Positions 24,740-38,309 of a stretch of DNA of 64,000 bases are shown here, in pieces (within the stretch, counting starts at the first letter, position 1; each line of letters begins with the position of its first letter). The notes beneath the pieces are model-generated. The model was not told the DNA's origin. It was given only the letters and a program-made list of their open reading frames with translations, and searched no databases. The DNA is from Telmatactis stephensoni. Taxonomy: Eukaryota; Cnidaria; Anthozoa; Actiniaria; Isophelliidae. The translations under genes were made by a program, and so were the position numbers. The stretch covers positions 1 through 64,000 of the forward strand of contig JALIZF010001695.1 of assembly GCA_029948255.1 (NCBI GenBank). Reading direction: 5' to 3'.

Positions 24740-25091
24740 TAGTATTAAATCAGCTGGTCCTTTCTTTTTAGTCTGTTTAAAATACATTTCAAATGCAACA
24801 AAATGCACTACATTCATATTTGTATTCAAACTGAAAAACGATGATCAAGTATTAATGCACTATGCAGTGAGAAAAGTGCTGTTGGGAGTTCCACTCCACG
24901 CTCAAAAACAAATAAGCAATACTAAAATGTCCTTCACAAACTACAAACATTGTTGAAATTAGTTTACTCTTAACTTTTTAATAAGCAAGTAAAAAGCCGC
25001 CATATTTTTGCAGTTGTACAATTAGACTTTCAGACACTATATAAACCCATCAACAACGCAAAGCAACTAAACGACAAGTCACCTTGTAACA
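24740..25091 (+). promoter_or_regulatory. Protease A promoter and leader
   Basis: TATATAAA at 25038-25045, about 50 bp before the ATG. The whole block is conserved at B, C and D, most tightly over CAGACACTATATAAA...CATCAACAACGC...CCTTGTAACAATG. In A the promoter has been cut off from the rest of the ancestral upstream DNA by the 441-bp and 3.86-kb elements. Confidence 0.8.
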
Positions 25092-28000
25092 ATGAGGGCT
25101 GCAACAGTCGTACTTTTGCTGTTTATCGGTAAGTTATTGGTCATGTTTTACTTGTTTCAGTATATCTTTAAAGCGATTCCTGGTGTTAGCTACATATACA
25201 TATATTTTGAGATTCTTAATTCGAGTCAGGTAGAGACAGAAAGACATGTAGTCTTTGTAGAGAAAGCATGAATTGTCGCATGACAAACACTCTGTTTTGC
25301 ATGTTTTATATTTCATTTTACTCTGCCTATCTAATTCCATTTCACTCCAGCAAGTCATTCCTTGTGTCGTCTTTCCTTCTAGCTCAGCTACAATGCAAGA
25401 TATAGAATTAAACGTTCATACCTAGTTTAGCGAAAAATTGGTGTTCCCGAGATTTCAAGACTTATTTTTGAGACAAATCTTTCAGCATTTCTAGGCAGTT
25501 TTAACGTTTTATTCCCTCATTCTAACGTGTAATTTGTTTATAAAGGCACTTGTGTAGCACAGGGACAAAACTTGACCACGAAACCTTGGCGCCCATGGAC
25601 CACCAGACCATGGAGGCCATGTACAAACGGAACTACTCGACCACCATGGACCACTAGACCACCATCAAGGCCAAAAAGTATAGCTTTTCAAATTTAGAAT
25701 AAATCAACGTTGATTATCTATTTATATGTTTTGTTTTGTTTTTTGTTTTTGTTCTAGATGGATCTTGTAATTTTGATAACCGTCCATGTCGTGCCTTTAT
25801 TCGTCAAGACAAAAACGATGATTTCGACTGGACTCACAACAGCTATAGTACACCTAGTACTAACACTGGTCCTTCAGGCGATCATACAACAGGAAGGGGT
25901 GAGTAAAGCTAGCGTCTCGTTTCTTTATATCATTACGTTGTGCTTTGGTCAGTCCAGGCCTGAGCTCAGTCGCTTGAAAACTGTACCCACTCGTTTCTTC
26001 TTCGTAATCGCGAGTTTTCTTTCTCTTCGATTCTTTCTCCAGCTTCTTTTCCATTCTTATCTTTTCTCTCTGTAGATTTCTGAAATCACAGCGGTTTTAC
26101 CGTACCCGCCTTCCAGGGATTTTGAGTTTCAAGTTTCACCGAAGAAGGAGAAAAAAATGGGATACATTTAACACCTTTTGGGATCAAAAATTACTTTGAA
26201 CACCCTTTATCTACAAGAGAGATTGATGAGTGAGCTGCTTTGGGGTTTCAAATTTACACCGAAGATTGGGGGGGGGGGGGGGGGGGGAAAGAAATATAAT
26301 ATTTTAACACCTTTTTGGATCAAAAATCACTTTTATCTACCAGAGGAGCTAGATGAGTGAGCTGTTTTGAGGTTCATGAATGTATTATAGTCGTGAGTTG
26401 GAGCGGATTACAGATATACCGAAGGCTGGTCGTCATCTTGAAACCTTGGTTTACGCAGGCAATTAATTCAGGACCGTTGCCACAATTTAAACAATGGTAC
26501 GGTTTTAAGTTGGTCCGGTTTTTTCGTTTTTCTACACGGATTCACGCTTTCAAATAAAAACTGTAATAACAGTGGTTTTAATGGTAAAAGTTGGTCTGGT
26601 TGAAACCTGACTAACCGTACCTGTGGCTACGGCCCTGTAATTGCACAATAAAGCGTGCGCAATGCAAAACTAGGAAATTATCATAAACATCATCCGCTCC
26701 TTCAACGAAAAACGATGTTTTTCTTATTAGGTAGGTACATCTATGCTGAAGCCTCTTGGCCAAGAAAAAAAGGAGATCGTGCACGTTTGACAGCATATGT
26801 CTGGAATTCCTTCCAATCCTGCTTCTATTTCCATTTCCACATGTATGGCGCAACATTGGGGACTCTAAAGATTTACCTAAATCATCGGTTGGTATGGCAA
26901 CTAAACGGTAACCAGGGAAACCAGTGGATCAAAGGAACATTTCCTGTCAATTTCATTGGGTATAATAGGGTAGGTCAGGAGATGAAAAGCATGCTCATCT
27001 ATAATAGACATAAACCATCATTAGAATTGCTCTCAATCCGCCTGTCTCTGTTTATAAGACAGAAATTTTCTCACCTCAATTTCTCTAGAGGGACATTTAT
27101 ATGGGCGGTATTGTCGCATGACAAGAGCGACGTTTTACCAGCGATTTTTGTGGCAATTTGGCAATAAGAACGCCAATTTCCCATACATTGTATTTCTAAT
27201 TTATGAAAAATACACATATTAAAAGCGTCATATCTCTAAATTGAAAGCGTGGACGTTATTTGCCGCGATGGATTTACAAAATATAGTTGTTATACATTAC
27301 ACAAACGAAATGTGAAGAAAATAGATGAAATCTTTACCTTTCCATTTTCACTTCTAAAACGCTTCACGTTGACTTCTTTTTGGCTGATATGTATGTGTTC
27401 ATTGAAGCGCTAAAGTTAATTCATGTGTGCACTGAAGCGCTTCTAGTTAAATCAATTTAAAATAAATGACCGTAATATTTGGCGATGGTCCAGGGATAAA
27501 AGAGAGAGGAGCGACAACTAGTAATAAGGATGGTCTTGGTTAGAGGACAAAGGGACAGGACAGGAATATCTAGGGGGTGTCTAGAGGACAAGGGAACAGG
27601 ACAGGCTAGGGATGTCAGGGGGAAAAGGAGAGAGGAGGTACAACTAGTAATAACGATGGTCTTGGTTAGAGGACAAGGGGACAGGACAGGAATATCTAGG
27701 TTGTGTCTAGAGGACAAGAGAACAGGACAGGGATATCTAGGGGATGTCTAGAGGACAAGGGAACAGGACAGGCTAGGGATATCAGGGGGAAAAGGAGAGA
27801 GGAGGTACAACTAGTAATAACGATGGTCTTGGTTAGAGGAAAAGGCGACAGGAATATCTAGGTTGTGTCTAGAGGACAAGGGGACAGGACAGGAATATCT
27901 AGGTTGTGTCTAGAGGACAAGAGAACAGGACAGGGATATCTAGGGGATGTCCAGGGGACAGGCGAAAGGGGACAGTGACAATGGAGGCCATGCAGTCTTG

Positions 28001-30850
28001 GATTGAAATATAATGAGGACGGAAGAGAGCAATGATAGGAGAGGTGAGATGACAAATGATGGAAAGGTTGATAAAGGAATGAAAGGAGAGGGGTGTACCC
28101 TCCCCTCCCTCCCTTCCTTCTACCTACCAGCATGCAAAGAGCAGGCTAGCTGCACTGATTTTGAAGAGTGTCTGTGCACAGCAGTGGAACTCTAGTAACA
28201 CTACATAATATTTTCTTTGTAGTTCGACATTGATGCTATCATAGGATCGTCGTTTACATCAGACATTGCACTGGATGACTTGGGTTACCAAGAGTACTAC
28301 CACTTAACAAGCGATAAGTGTGGGGTGACGCCAAGCTGTGCTAACCCATCACACAAACCTAATCCACCTCCCACGACCATCTCTCCCTCTCCTCCTACTC
28401 CTCCAGCAAATGGTACGTAATTGTGGAAAAGATTACGGTGCGTGTTTTCCGTACCGTACCTGCACCGCAGCCTTAACTTCAAATTCTGATTAGCTCCTGA
28501 TTGGCTGGAATTTCAGTACCATATCCGTAAATGTACTCAGACGTAAACCTGTGCTGTAGGTTTCCCTCAAATACAAAATCCGCAAGAATGGAAAAAATTG
28601 GCAAAGGCATCATTTGCAACAAATGCGCAATCAGTTTTACTAGGCTGATTTAGCAAACGCAACACGAGGACAGTACGTGAGATGACGAAAATATCATTCG
28701 TTCCTTGCGTGTCAACCGTGACGACGTCGTGACGCAACGCTCAGGACACCATACATTTCACTTGTTTTTTGCGTCAACGATCATTTTGAACATAATTCAT
28801 CAGCGCGCATGAAGTCTTCTTTCACGTCGCGTCATGTTTGCTAAGACATTTGCTTACAATTTCTCAGCGCGTACCGCGTCTTCAGTTTAACGTTACCTCT
28901 TATATTTGCAGGGAGTTGCGGACGTTCGCCAGTCTCACCATGGTCACGTGTCATAAGCGGAAAGGATGCTCCTGTAGGCGCATGGCCATGGCAGGCCGCT
29001 TTGTATATTAATAGTCTTTTTATTTGTGGAGGTTCTCTGATTTCTCCTGATTGGGTGGTGACGGCTGCTCACTGTATCTTCAATGGTTTCAAGTAGGTCA
29101 TTTAACTATAAAATCTTTCAAAAAAATGGCGGGCTTGCAATGGATTACCAATACAAATTGGTGACCATGTCATGGGAAAGAGTCCTTGAGGCTTTTTACC
29201 AGACAAACAAGTTTGACGACAATTCAACTCACGTAGTTGTCTAAGAATTTTATTTTCACGCACGCGCGTGGAAACAAATTTCACTGTTTGCGCGCACGAT
29301 GGCGTCAACTTTCTGTTACTAAAAATAACCTTAAGCGCCAAGCTCACTACTGCGCAGGCATCAATACAAGTTTCGCTCTCTTAGTATCATTTCTCCCGAT
29401 TTTAGACTCACTTGCTTTTAGATGATGATGATTGTAGAGGCCTTTATTGCCTCGCTCTCATGAAACCCGTTACCAGTCCTTTGGGTAATCTGGTGCAAGG
29501 GCGCCATTTTTGAAAGTTGTGCATCTGCCTGGTACTAAATCTCTGCGTGAGGGAGGTCACTTCTATAAGACGGACACACCTCAATTAGACGAACTCCAAT
29601 TTTCCTTGATCATACATTTCTGCGTAACGGCGGTCACCTCTATAAGATGGACAGATCTCCATAACACGGCCCCACCTACATGATAAGTAGATATAGCAAA
29701 CATGTGCACCACGCGAGAACAAGACATGAGTTAACGAATGCATCACATTGAGCTGGAAGCCATTTTACCACTTCTCGGTAAAGTCAGTTTTTTATTTAAA
29801 CGGAAATCCCGGCGACTAGAAAAACTAGACATTTAGGCTAAACTGGTTTTCTTATTGTGTTAATGTTCTTGTTTCATCATCCAGATATCGAGTCGTTCTT
29901 GGCGACCATAATCGTAGTCGCCACGAGGGATATGAACAAACACGTTATGGTGCAAGGATATTCGTTCACCCAAAATGGAACCGTTCATCTATTGACAGTG
30001 ATATCGCGCTGATTAAACTATCCAGTCCTGTCCTTATAAACAAACGCGTTAGACCTGTCTGCCTGCCACAACAAGACGAGTATGTACCTCCTGGTGGTAC
30101 ATGTTTCATTACAGGTAGAGTAACAGGACTCTAATAGATAACGTTAGTGTCTCGTGGATGGCGTTACCAATTTCTAAGTCACATGATTAATGGATGACGT
30201 TACCAGTGCCACGTAGCTGATAGATAGATAAAACTACCACGTGCATTAATGCTAAGTTGCGCGCAAGTAACGTCACGACAGCCATGATGTATGGACGAAA
30301 TATTTTCTTTGTCTATCATCAAATGATGTTTTAAGTTTAAGAAGAGGCCCATATTTCACCAACTATCAAGTGATTTTCTTCTTTATCTTGCGTGACATGA
30401 CTGGCATTAGTAACCATTGTAGTACATGATAAAAGTGGCTGTCTTACGTGACATTGCAGCTGCGTGACACCTATGTATTACTGATTCACAGGTTGGGGTA
30501 AAATTCGCCACCCAGGCAATTCCCACCATACATTACAGCAAGCACTTCTCCCCGTCGTCGACACCAACCGCTGCCAGCAAAAACTCTCCAACAGCTCAGA
30601 ACCAGGTGCAAAGAAATTGAAAATTACTGGCAATATGATCTGTGGGGGAGTACACGGTTCCAAAAGGATTGTTTGTCATGGTGACAGCGGTGGTCCGTAC
30701 GTCTGTCAAGCGCGTGATGGTCGATGGGTTCTCCAAGGTGCAATAAGCTGGGGTTCGCCAAGATGTGATGCACTAGATCTCTACAGTGTGATGGCTCGTG
30801 TTGGTCGATTCAGGAATTGGATCGATCACATTAAGTCAATTAATAAGTAG
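25092..30850 (+). CDS. Protease A: secreted MAM + S1 chymotrypsin-like serine protease
   Basis: Exons: 25092-25128, 25546-25677, 25758-25898, 26731-26969, 28223-28412, 28912-29092, 29885-30114 and 30492-30850. All phases agree; 1509 nt, 502 aa. It begins with a signal peptide ([13 protein letters not shown]), then a Thr/Pro/Trp/Arg linker (PWTTRP repeats). The MAM domain on three exons has [22 protein letters not shown] and SDIALDDL. A Pro-rich linker and the S1 domain follow. The activation site is SRVISGKDA, where the paralogues have VIGG. The triad is [14 protein letters not shown] and GDSGGP. The residues before the Ser motif read KRIVCHGDS, so positions 189/190 are Ile/Val where B-D have Ser/Gly. 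S1 enzymes cut peptide bonds outside the cell; with this pocket, specificity is uncertain. AATAAA at 31095. Confidence 0.9.
26120..26390 (+). repeat. Tandem duplication around a poly-G run, intron of protease A
   Basis: Two copies of about 125 bp share TTAACACCTTTTGGGATCAA-like and GAGTGAGCTG blocks, with a run of about 20 G at about 26268-26287 between them. Confidence 0.7.
27518..27975 (+). repeat. Minisatellite in the MAM intron of protease A
   Basis: Repeats built from TCTAGAGGACAAGGGAACAG and GACAGGRATATCTAGG blocks, interspersed with a longer unit containing AACTAGTAATAACGATGG. Open frames on either strand here are repeat artefacts. Confidence 0.8.
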
Positions 30851-33189
30851 AAAACCTAACCACACTAACCGTGAAAGATTTGCAGACTTCGTTTTAAATC
30901 TTAAGCCTACTTTGTCGTCTTGCTATTTCTATATTGTCCAGCTTCATTTCTTATGTTTTTTTTCCTTGCTAACACAACCCAGACATTTGCATCAAAGTAC
31001 ACTGCATCACAACAAAAATGATAAGCTGCAACTTCAGTAGTGGTAGAAAAAATACACGACTGTAATAAGGGTGTTAATCTTGTAGTACGGGCTAAATAAA
31101 CATGAGGATTATAACGGTGAAGGCACTTGTTATCTACCTGCCTGAATTTTCAAAATTCGTACCCCTAAAATTTTTATGAACAAAAATCAAAATCACTACA
31201 GGTTTTAAACCGCATGAGATGTTTTGTTAGTTGTCGAAGCAATGGTAAAACATTGTAGTGGCAAGCCACGTGCAAGTACTTAAGCTCTTCGTATGATAGT
31301 GTAACCTTTGTTTTATGGCCAGCATTTCATATCGTTAGAGAATTGCACATTCACAGTTCATATATTTCCCATCAGATAATCATCTCCGCCATGTTGAAAA
31401 CATCTGCGCTGTTTCATAGGACTGGGTCTTACAAAACTTGGGATTCCTGTGATGCATCCGACAGGAAGTCCATATATCCAAAATTGACAGTGACGGATTA
31501 TTGCTTTCAATGGCCTAAAACACTCTTTTAAATATAAAATAATGTTTAATGATATAGTCTTCATTTATTATATGAAAAAGCCAACTCTAGGAATTGCACA
31601 CCTTAAAAAAGGCAACAACTTAACGTGAAACATGAATTCAAAGCCTAACAATAGAAACATCCTCTCCTTCCTGGAGTATTGTTTTGTTTTCCTAATACTG
31701 ACACTTCCCAGCGGAGGGATGGGGCGTCTCTATTGTTTGCCGTCCCAGATACATGTTCAATATTGTTTTATTTTTTGACGTCATGAACTTTACATAGTAA
31801 CCGCATGATGAATTGTTGATTTGCTTTTTATTATACCATAAAGAAAAAGAGCCAAAATGGCTTCTCGCTCTGGCCATTTTGTTGAATAAGATGTTTGAAT
31901 TATGTGATCTTCAGTTCTCACCAGCTTCAATTCAGTTGAGCTTTTAGGTTTCGAAAAGTGTCTTACTTCGCTCAGTTGTGTGACATGAACCTACAATTGT
32001 AGCTGAGAGTGACGTGCGTACATCAGTCCATAACTCATATAAGTCCATACTCCGTACTTACAAAGTGGATTATTTTCTCTTCTAAAGGAGATTCTCGTTT
32101 GATACATGGTTAGGTACTTTGTTGACTGAAAGCACAAGAATATGCAGACAGAAATTACTAAGTACACAATTGTTGCGTAACACTGATAAACAAAGATCAA
32201 ATATTCTCATGGTAATATAGTCGTTGGTCACATTGAAGTTACTTTTTTTGGTATTGACTAATTGTGTTGAACACAATTGACAGGTAGCCGAAAATAAGGG
32301 AACATCATCATAAGCAAATGCGTTAGTACTAAGCAAAGAAGAGCAAAACGCTTTTCAGTTCAATGATGGTAGTTTTCGGCGATCGCCTATCCACCGCCTA
32401 ATTTATTGATTTCGGCAAAGACCTCAATTTAATCAAGCTAAAAAGCTTGCCTATTAAGCTAGATAAGCTTAGAAGCAAAGGGAAAAGAATGTGAGCGAAA
32501 AATCTCAGAAGTAAATGGACCAGTTGTCCGACGTGAAACGAAGAATTGTCAAGTAATGTTGGGCTTCCTGTGTTGGCTGTGATGTGAATAAACGTGGCCG
32601 CTCCGAAGCATTTGGTATCGTGTTTTGTGGGAGTAGGAAAGACTTCCTCAATGCCGATTTCCGCTATGGAATCGAGAGTCACGCAACTAGTTATCTTGTT
32701 TCTCTATAGCAAACCATCTATCCTAAAGGATGCATATGGTTCCGCTAAGTGCCTTGTTTCAAAACTACAATGTAGTAGTCTTCAAACGGTTTGATAGTGA
32801 CATTGCTTAAAACTAATGGGTTAATCAGTGTACGCGGAAGCAACTCGAGGTTCGTGAAACACACGAGTGTGAATTAATTCCAAATTTAACGAGAAACCGT
32901 ACGATTACCGTTCGGAATCACAGAACACCGCACAAATGACAAAATATTTTATAGAAATATAGAATTTTATCTAAATGTATATTTACAAAGGAAATAAAAA
33001 GCTGTAAAAACTGTAGCTGTGCATACGCCTCGGAAGCCTTCATCAAATTAATCTAGTATACCAGTTGCTTTCACCTACTAGCTTTTGAAAAATTTCAAGC
33101 GAGAGTGTACTTATTTTTTAATGTGCGCAAATCATTCAACGTAATGTCAGCTTCCTGTACTACCATGCACGCGACATTTTCATTTTCAT
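30851..33189. other. 3' UTR of protease A and non-coding spacer
   Basis: 30851-31120 matches the 3' flanks of proteases B-D, including GGGCTAAATAAACATGAGG (AATAAA 31095-31100). Beyond it I see no gene; open frames at 31343-32794 lack domains. Confidence 0.6.
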
Positions 33190-33525
33190 TTTCGTGCATG
33201 GAGTGTTCTATCCATTGATCCCGGACGGGGTATCACATGTGGCTTGAGTTTCTTGTTCGTTCTCTCCCTTGCCTCGAGGGCTTTTTCTCTGGGTACTCCG
33301 CTTTTTCCTCCCTCAGTAAAAACGAACTAGTTTCGATCTAAGCTGTGCCCCGTGATCAGACATGGGTCGTATGGTGGCTGCTACGTGTGTGTGTATGTAC
33401 ATTTGTGTGTAAATGTGTCTCGTAATGAAAGCGCCCTTGTAAACCTTCGACTCGATCACGTTGAGCTGCGCCCTTTGTAATTCAGCACTTGGCTGCAAGG
33501 AAGGGTGATGAGCTACCCCAAAATT
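33190..33525 (+). mobile_element. SINE, family 2, with degraded head
   Basis: From TATCACATGTGGCTTGAG to GGTGATGAGCTACCCCAAA it matches, in the opposite orientation, the SINE at 48841-49226. The tRNA-like head is lost or replaced. It shares the CTCCG...TTTTTCCTCCCTCAG central block with family 1. Confidence 0.75.
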
Positions 33526-35187
33526 TGATTGTTTTCATTAAATTGTTTAACGAAAACACAAGGCGGCGCAAGTCGTCGCAAGTTTTGACTTGCCCCTTTG
33601 TTTGATTGTTCACATACATCTCAGTTGCGACTACTTGTATCGACTTGCGAGATATCGATATCGTAGACAATTTCGTGTAACCAAACGGCACGAGCTCGTT
33701 TTCCCATTCTTAGAAAAACCGGTTGAAAATTGAAAAATAAACTCTGCAAAAAGTTGATGCCCTTTTTAACTGGAAGAAGATTTTCTTGGTTAACAGCCGC
33801 CAAATGATCTACTAGAATTGTTGCATCTACATGCTTGAGAAATTTCAGGAGCCTACATAGGGCCTCCTTCATATCCTTGCTTGATAAAACATTTGCCTTT
33901 TGACTCCGTTTTCTTTTACAGATATTCCAGGGGGACATGGGGGTTTGCGGATCGGCTGATTGAGCCTTCGTTGACGTGCGGATTCTCGGATAATGATATT
34001 TTTAAGAACTGATTTGCGTATTCATCCACAATGGTCAGAATCGCGGATTTGAAGAAATGATCCAATGGAAACTATAATTTATATGGCCATGCTACTTACG
34101 GACATGTGTAACGTACATTTCGTCAGAGAAATCGGTTTCTTTAACAATATTCCATTGCGGAACAAACTTTAAATCAAAGCATCGCGTGCAAATGTATGAA
34201 TATGCATTTGTTGTAACATTCTTTTAAAATATTGTAGTTTTGAAGTGCGTTTATTACCGAAATTACACATGCGAATTTGAATCAATTTCCCAAGCGTATT
34301 TGCGGTTTCAAACGATTTTTCTTGCGGATTTGCGGATTGGTAACCCCTAGGTCCAACCCTCATATTCCGAACCGTTCAGTATATGTCCTTATCTTTTGAA
34401 AGCAAATGGAGAGAGAGATAATCGCGCAACTCAGCTGTAAGAAAACACAACATCATACGTGTAGTGAATGAAAATAGCCTGTGCTTTAAAAGAAAAATGT
34501 AAATGAACGTGTAACTTCTAATTCCATTAAAACTAAGAACAGTCTGCAAGCTTTTCATGATCATCTGACAAATGATCAGGAGTGCAAACTTTTGAGTGAG
34601 ACACCACGGTAAACATCCAGCTCCATTTCTTTTATTTAGAGGAAAAAAATTAGTGGGCCACGATTTTTGAAATTTCATATTTGAGAGAGGTACATTTTTG
34701 AAACGGCCTTCCACTAAAACTGACGCCATCCCCCAGAGATTATTAACGAACTGTCCTTAAATTAAAAAGAGCTAGAGAACACAATGAACTGAAAAATCAA
34801 GCGGATTTTGTTTTTCACTTTTGGTCTATTTCTATGTTTAAAAACTAATCTTTTCCCAGAGCCCCTTTAGGTAGGCCGGCTATACTGTTAAGTCTTACAT
34901 ACATTAACAAGAGTTTTAACAATTATAATCCTCATGTTAATTTAATCCACACTGCAAGATTGATACCCATATAACGGTTACGTGAAATACTTTTCTACCA
35001 CCACTGAAGTTACACTGAAGTTTGTCTTGTTTTGATTTACTTTGGTGCAAAGGTCTGGGTTGTGACAACAAGGGAAACAAATTAAGAAATGAAATGGACA
35101 AAAAACGGAAAATGACAAAGTAAGCTTAAGATTTAAAAACGAAGTCTACAAATCTTTCAGTGTTAGTGTGGTTAGGTTTTCTACTTA
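33526..35187. other. Non-coding spacer and 3' flank of protease B
   Basis: A minus-strand open frame of 105 aa (33938-33621) has no recognised domain. 34920-35187 matches the shared protease 3' UTR; the polyadenylation hexamer of the other copies is changed here (ATGTTAATTT where C has ATGTTTATTT). Confidence 0.5.
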
Positions 35188-36598
35188 TTAGTTGGCACGC
35201 ATGGTACGATCGATCCAATTCCTGAATCGACCAACACGAGCAAACACACTGTAGAGTTCCCGTGCATCACATCTTCCCGAACCCCAGCTTACTGCACCTT
35301 GGAGAACCCATCGACCATCAGGCGCTTGACAGACGTACGGGCCACCGCTGTCACCATGACAACCACTCCTTATGGAACCGTGTACTCCCCCACAGATCAT
35401 GTTGCGAGTGATCTTTACTCTCACTTGAGCTGAGAAGTTGGAGAGTTTTTTCTGGCAGCGGTTGTTGTCGACGACGGGGAGACGTGCTTGCTGTAATGTA
35501 TGGTGGGACTTGCCTGGGTGGCGAATTTTACCCCAACCTATGAATCAGTAATACATAGGTGTCACGCAGCTGCAATGTCACGTAAGACAGTTACTGTTAT
35601 CATGCACTACAATGGTTACTAATGCCAGTCATGTCACGCAAGATAAAAAAGAAAAAATACTTGATTATTGGTAACATCATATGATGAACGAAAAAAAATA
35701 TTTGGTCTATGAAGCATTTATACCATAAATTTAGTGCTCGGGAGATTGGGCGACAACTCCCTGTGTTATTGACGTTAAATAGATTATCCTTATTCTTATC
35801 CATCATGGCTGTCGTGACGTCACTTGCGCGCAACTCAGCAACAATACACGTGATAGTTCTATCTATCTATCAGCTACGTGGCGCTGGTAATGCATTAATC
35901 ATGTGACTCAGAATTGATAACGCCGTCCACTAGTCACGTGACACTAACGTTATCTATTAGAGTCCCGTTACTATACCTGTAATAAAACATGTACCACCAG
36001 GAGGTACATACTCGTCTTGTTGTGGCAGGCAGACAGGTCGAACGCGTTTGTTTATAAAGACAGGACTGGATAGTTTAATCAGTGCGATATCGCTGTCAAC
36101 AGTTGAGCTATTCCATCTGGGGTGAAGGAATCTCTGAATAGAACGACGTGTTTGTTCATAGCCCTCGCAGCGCCTACGATCATGGTCACCAAGAACGACA
36201 TCATATCTGGACGACGAAACAAGAACAAGAACAAGAAATATCAGTTTAGTCTAAATGCTTTTCGGTCTATATAGTCGCCCGGCTTTCCGCTTTCCACCAA
36301 ACAAAATGTGCGGTCATCTTATGGAGGTGTGTCCTCCTTATAAAGGTGATCCTCCCATCACGCAGGGATATGAGTCACCGGCAAATACACTACTTTCAAA
36401 AATGGCGGCTTTGCGTCAGATTTTCAAAAGGACTGGTAAAAGGTCTCTAAAATCATCATCAAATAAGTCTTAAAGTAAAATACATAGAGAAAAGGTATCT
36501 CAAGTGACAAGAAAAAAAGTCAACTTTGACAGCTATGTAAGTTATCATCAAGCTTGTTTTTCTGGTAAAAGGCCATAAGGTCTCGTCCCCATGACATG

Positions 36599-36638
<40 letters not shown>

Positions 36639-38309
36639 TAAGTTTATTTATTTCACCACGGTAAAAACAATCAGTCAGTTGCTCACAAAAAATTAAAATT
36701 AAATATTTACAATTAAAAAGCTGTTACTGTTTTACATGTTTGCCGTGGAGATGGTAATCAATCTTATTCGGGTAATCCATCGCAAGCCCGCCATTTATGA
36801 AAGTCCGCTATAATCAAAGTGACTTACTTGAAACCAGGGTTGATACAGTGAGCAGCCGTCACCACCCAATCAGGTGAAATCAAAGAGCCACCACACCAAT
36901 ATTTATAACCTCGTCCAATTGCAAAACCATACAAAGCGGCCTGCCATGGCCATGCACCTACAAGAGCATCCTTTCCACCTATGACACGTGACCCTTGTGA
37001 GACTGGCGAACGTCCGCAACTCCCTGCAAATATAAGAGGTAACATTAAACTTAGAACGCCACACCCGCTGTAATTTCTCGTGAGAAATTGTAAGCAAATG
37101 CCTTAGCAAACATGACGCAACGTGAAAGAAGACTTCATGCGCGCTGATGAATTACTTTCAAAATGACCGTTGACGTCGTCGACGTCAAGAAAAAGACAAG
37201 AAAAACAAGTGAAATGCACGGTGTTCTGAGGGTGGCGTCGCGAAGTCGTCACCGTCGACACACAAGGAACGAATGATATTTTCGTCAATTTTCGTCCTGT
37301 CCTCGTGTGGCGTTTTTAAAATCAACAAGTAAACACATTTGTTGGAAATTTGCAAATAATGTCTTGCGATTTTTTGCCATCCTTACAAATTTCGTAAAAC
37401 ATATAAAATAGATAATCCAATTCAATATTTTTATAAGTTGAAAACCTTACTTGGCGGTGTTGGTGGTGGTCTAGTGGTCCTTGGTGGTCTGGTGGTGGTC
37501 CATGGGCGCCCAGGTTTCTTGGTCAAACTCAAGTACTCTCTCTGTGCTACACAAGTGCCTTTACAAAATTTACAAACAAATTAAGCCTTTATAAAATGAA
37601 ACGTTTTCGGTAAGAGTAATGAAAAAAAGTAATCAATCATCAATCAATCAATCAATCAATCAGCTTATTGATGTCATATCGTGGGATAAGGTTGGCCTAC
37701 AATCCGAGCCACAGAGGCTCATGTATAAAACGTATGACAAAATAAAAATATAAAAATATAAAGTATAAAAATAGTATAAAAATATATAGGTATAAATGTA
37801 TGAAGCAATATAAAAAATATATATAGATACAAAAATATATCTAATGTTGGAAGTAAGAATCTAAGTTAGAATCTCTCTCTTTACAAATTTCCATTCATCC
37901 CTTCTTGTTGCATTTTATACACTGATGCAGCCCAAACTAGCACTCGGTAGCCTCGGGAACACACATTTTTTCGCGGTACCTGATATGAACGTTAAATTAG
38001 TTCATATATGTCTTACGTTATAGATTAAATAAAAGGAAAGAGGAAACAAGGAGTGACTTGCTGGAGCAAAATGGAAATAGATCAACAGAAAGAGTAAAAT
38101 AAAATCTAAAACAAAAACAGAGTGTTGGTCATGCGACAATTCATGCTTCCTTTACTCAAAGACTACATGTAGCTTTTAGCCAACATTAGCAAACGAGGTT
38201 GTGCATCGCGTTAATTAAAATATACTGAACTTTCCGAACAAGTAAAACATGACCAATAACTGCAAAACTTACCGATAAACAGCAAAAGTACGACTGTTGC
38301 AGCCCTCAT
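35188..38309 (-). CDS. Protease B: secreted S1 chymotrypsin-like serine protease
   Basis: Exons, in order: 38309-38273, 37558-37451, 37023-36828, 36206-35977 and 35537-35188. 921 nt, 306 aa, phases all agree. Signal peptide, then a Thr/Pro linker ([15 protein letters not shown]), then directly the S1 domain; there is no [11 protein letters not shown] offers the cysteine that usually ties the propeptide to the catalytic domain. The activation site is SRVIGGKDA. The triad is [14 protein letters not shown] and [15 protein letters not shown] puts Ser at 189 and Gly at 190, as in chymotrypsin-like S1 pockets, and SWGSGR keeps Gly216. This is the only copy of the four with a fully open five-exon frame and no transposon in its introns, so it is the best model of the ancestral short form. 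Confidence 0.92.
36600..36640. repeat. (GTAA)n microsatellite, intron of protease B
   Basis: About nine GTAA/AAGT repeats in the intron between the third and fourth exons. Confidence 0.85.

Noticed and set aside
27457..28133. Ser/Pro/Cys-rich frames on both strands
   Set aside because: They arise from the minisatellite in the protease A intron.
30478..30663. Frames beginning MEPCTPPQI opposite the protease exons (also near 42468 and 58075)
   Set aside because: Antisense shadows of the conserved S1 exon; they recur only because the exon is duplicated.
33621..33938. 105-aa minus-strand frame
   Set aside because: No recognisable domain, no splice or paralogue support, and it overlaps repeat-rich DNA.
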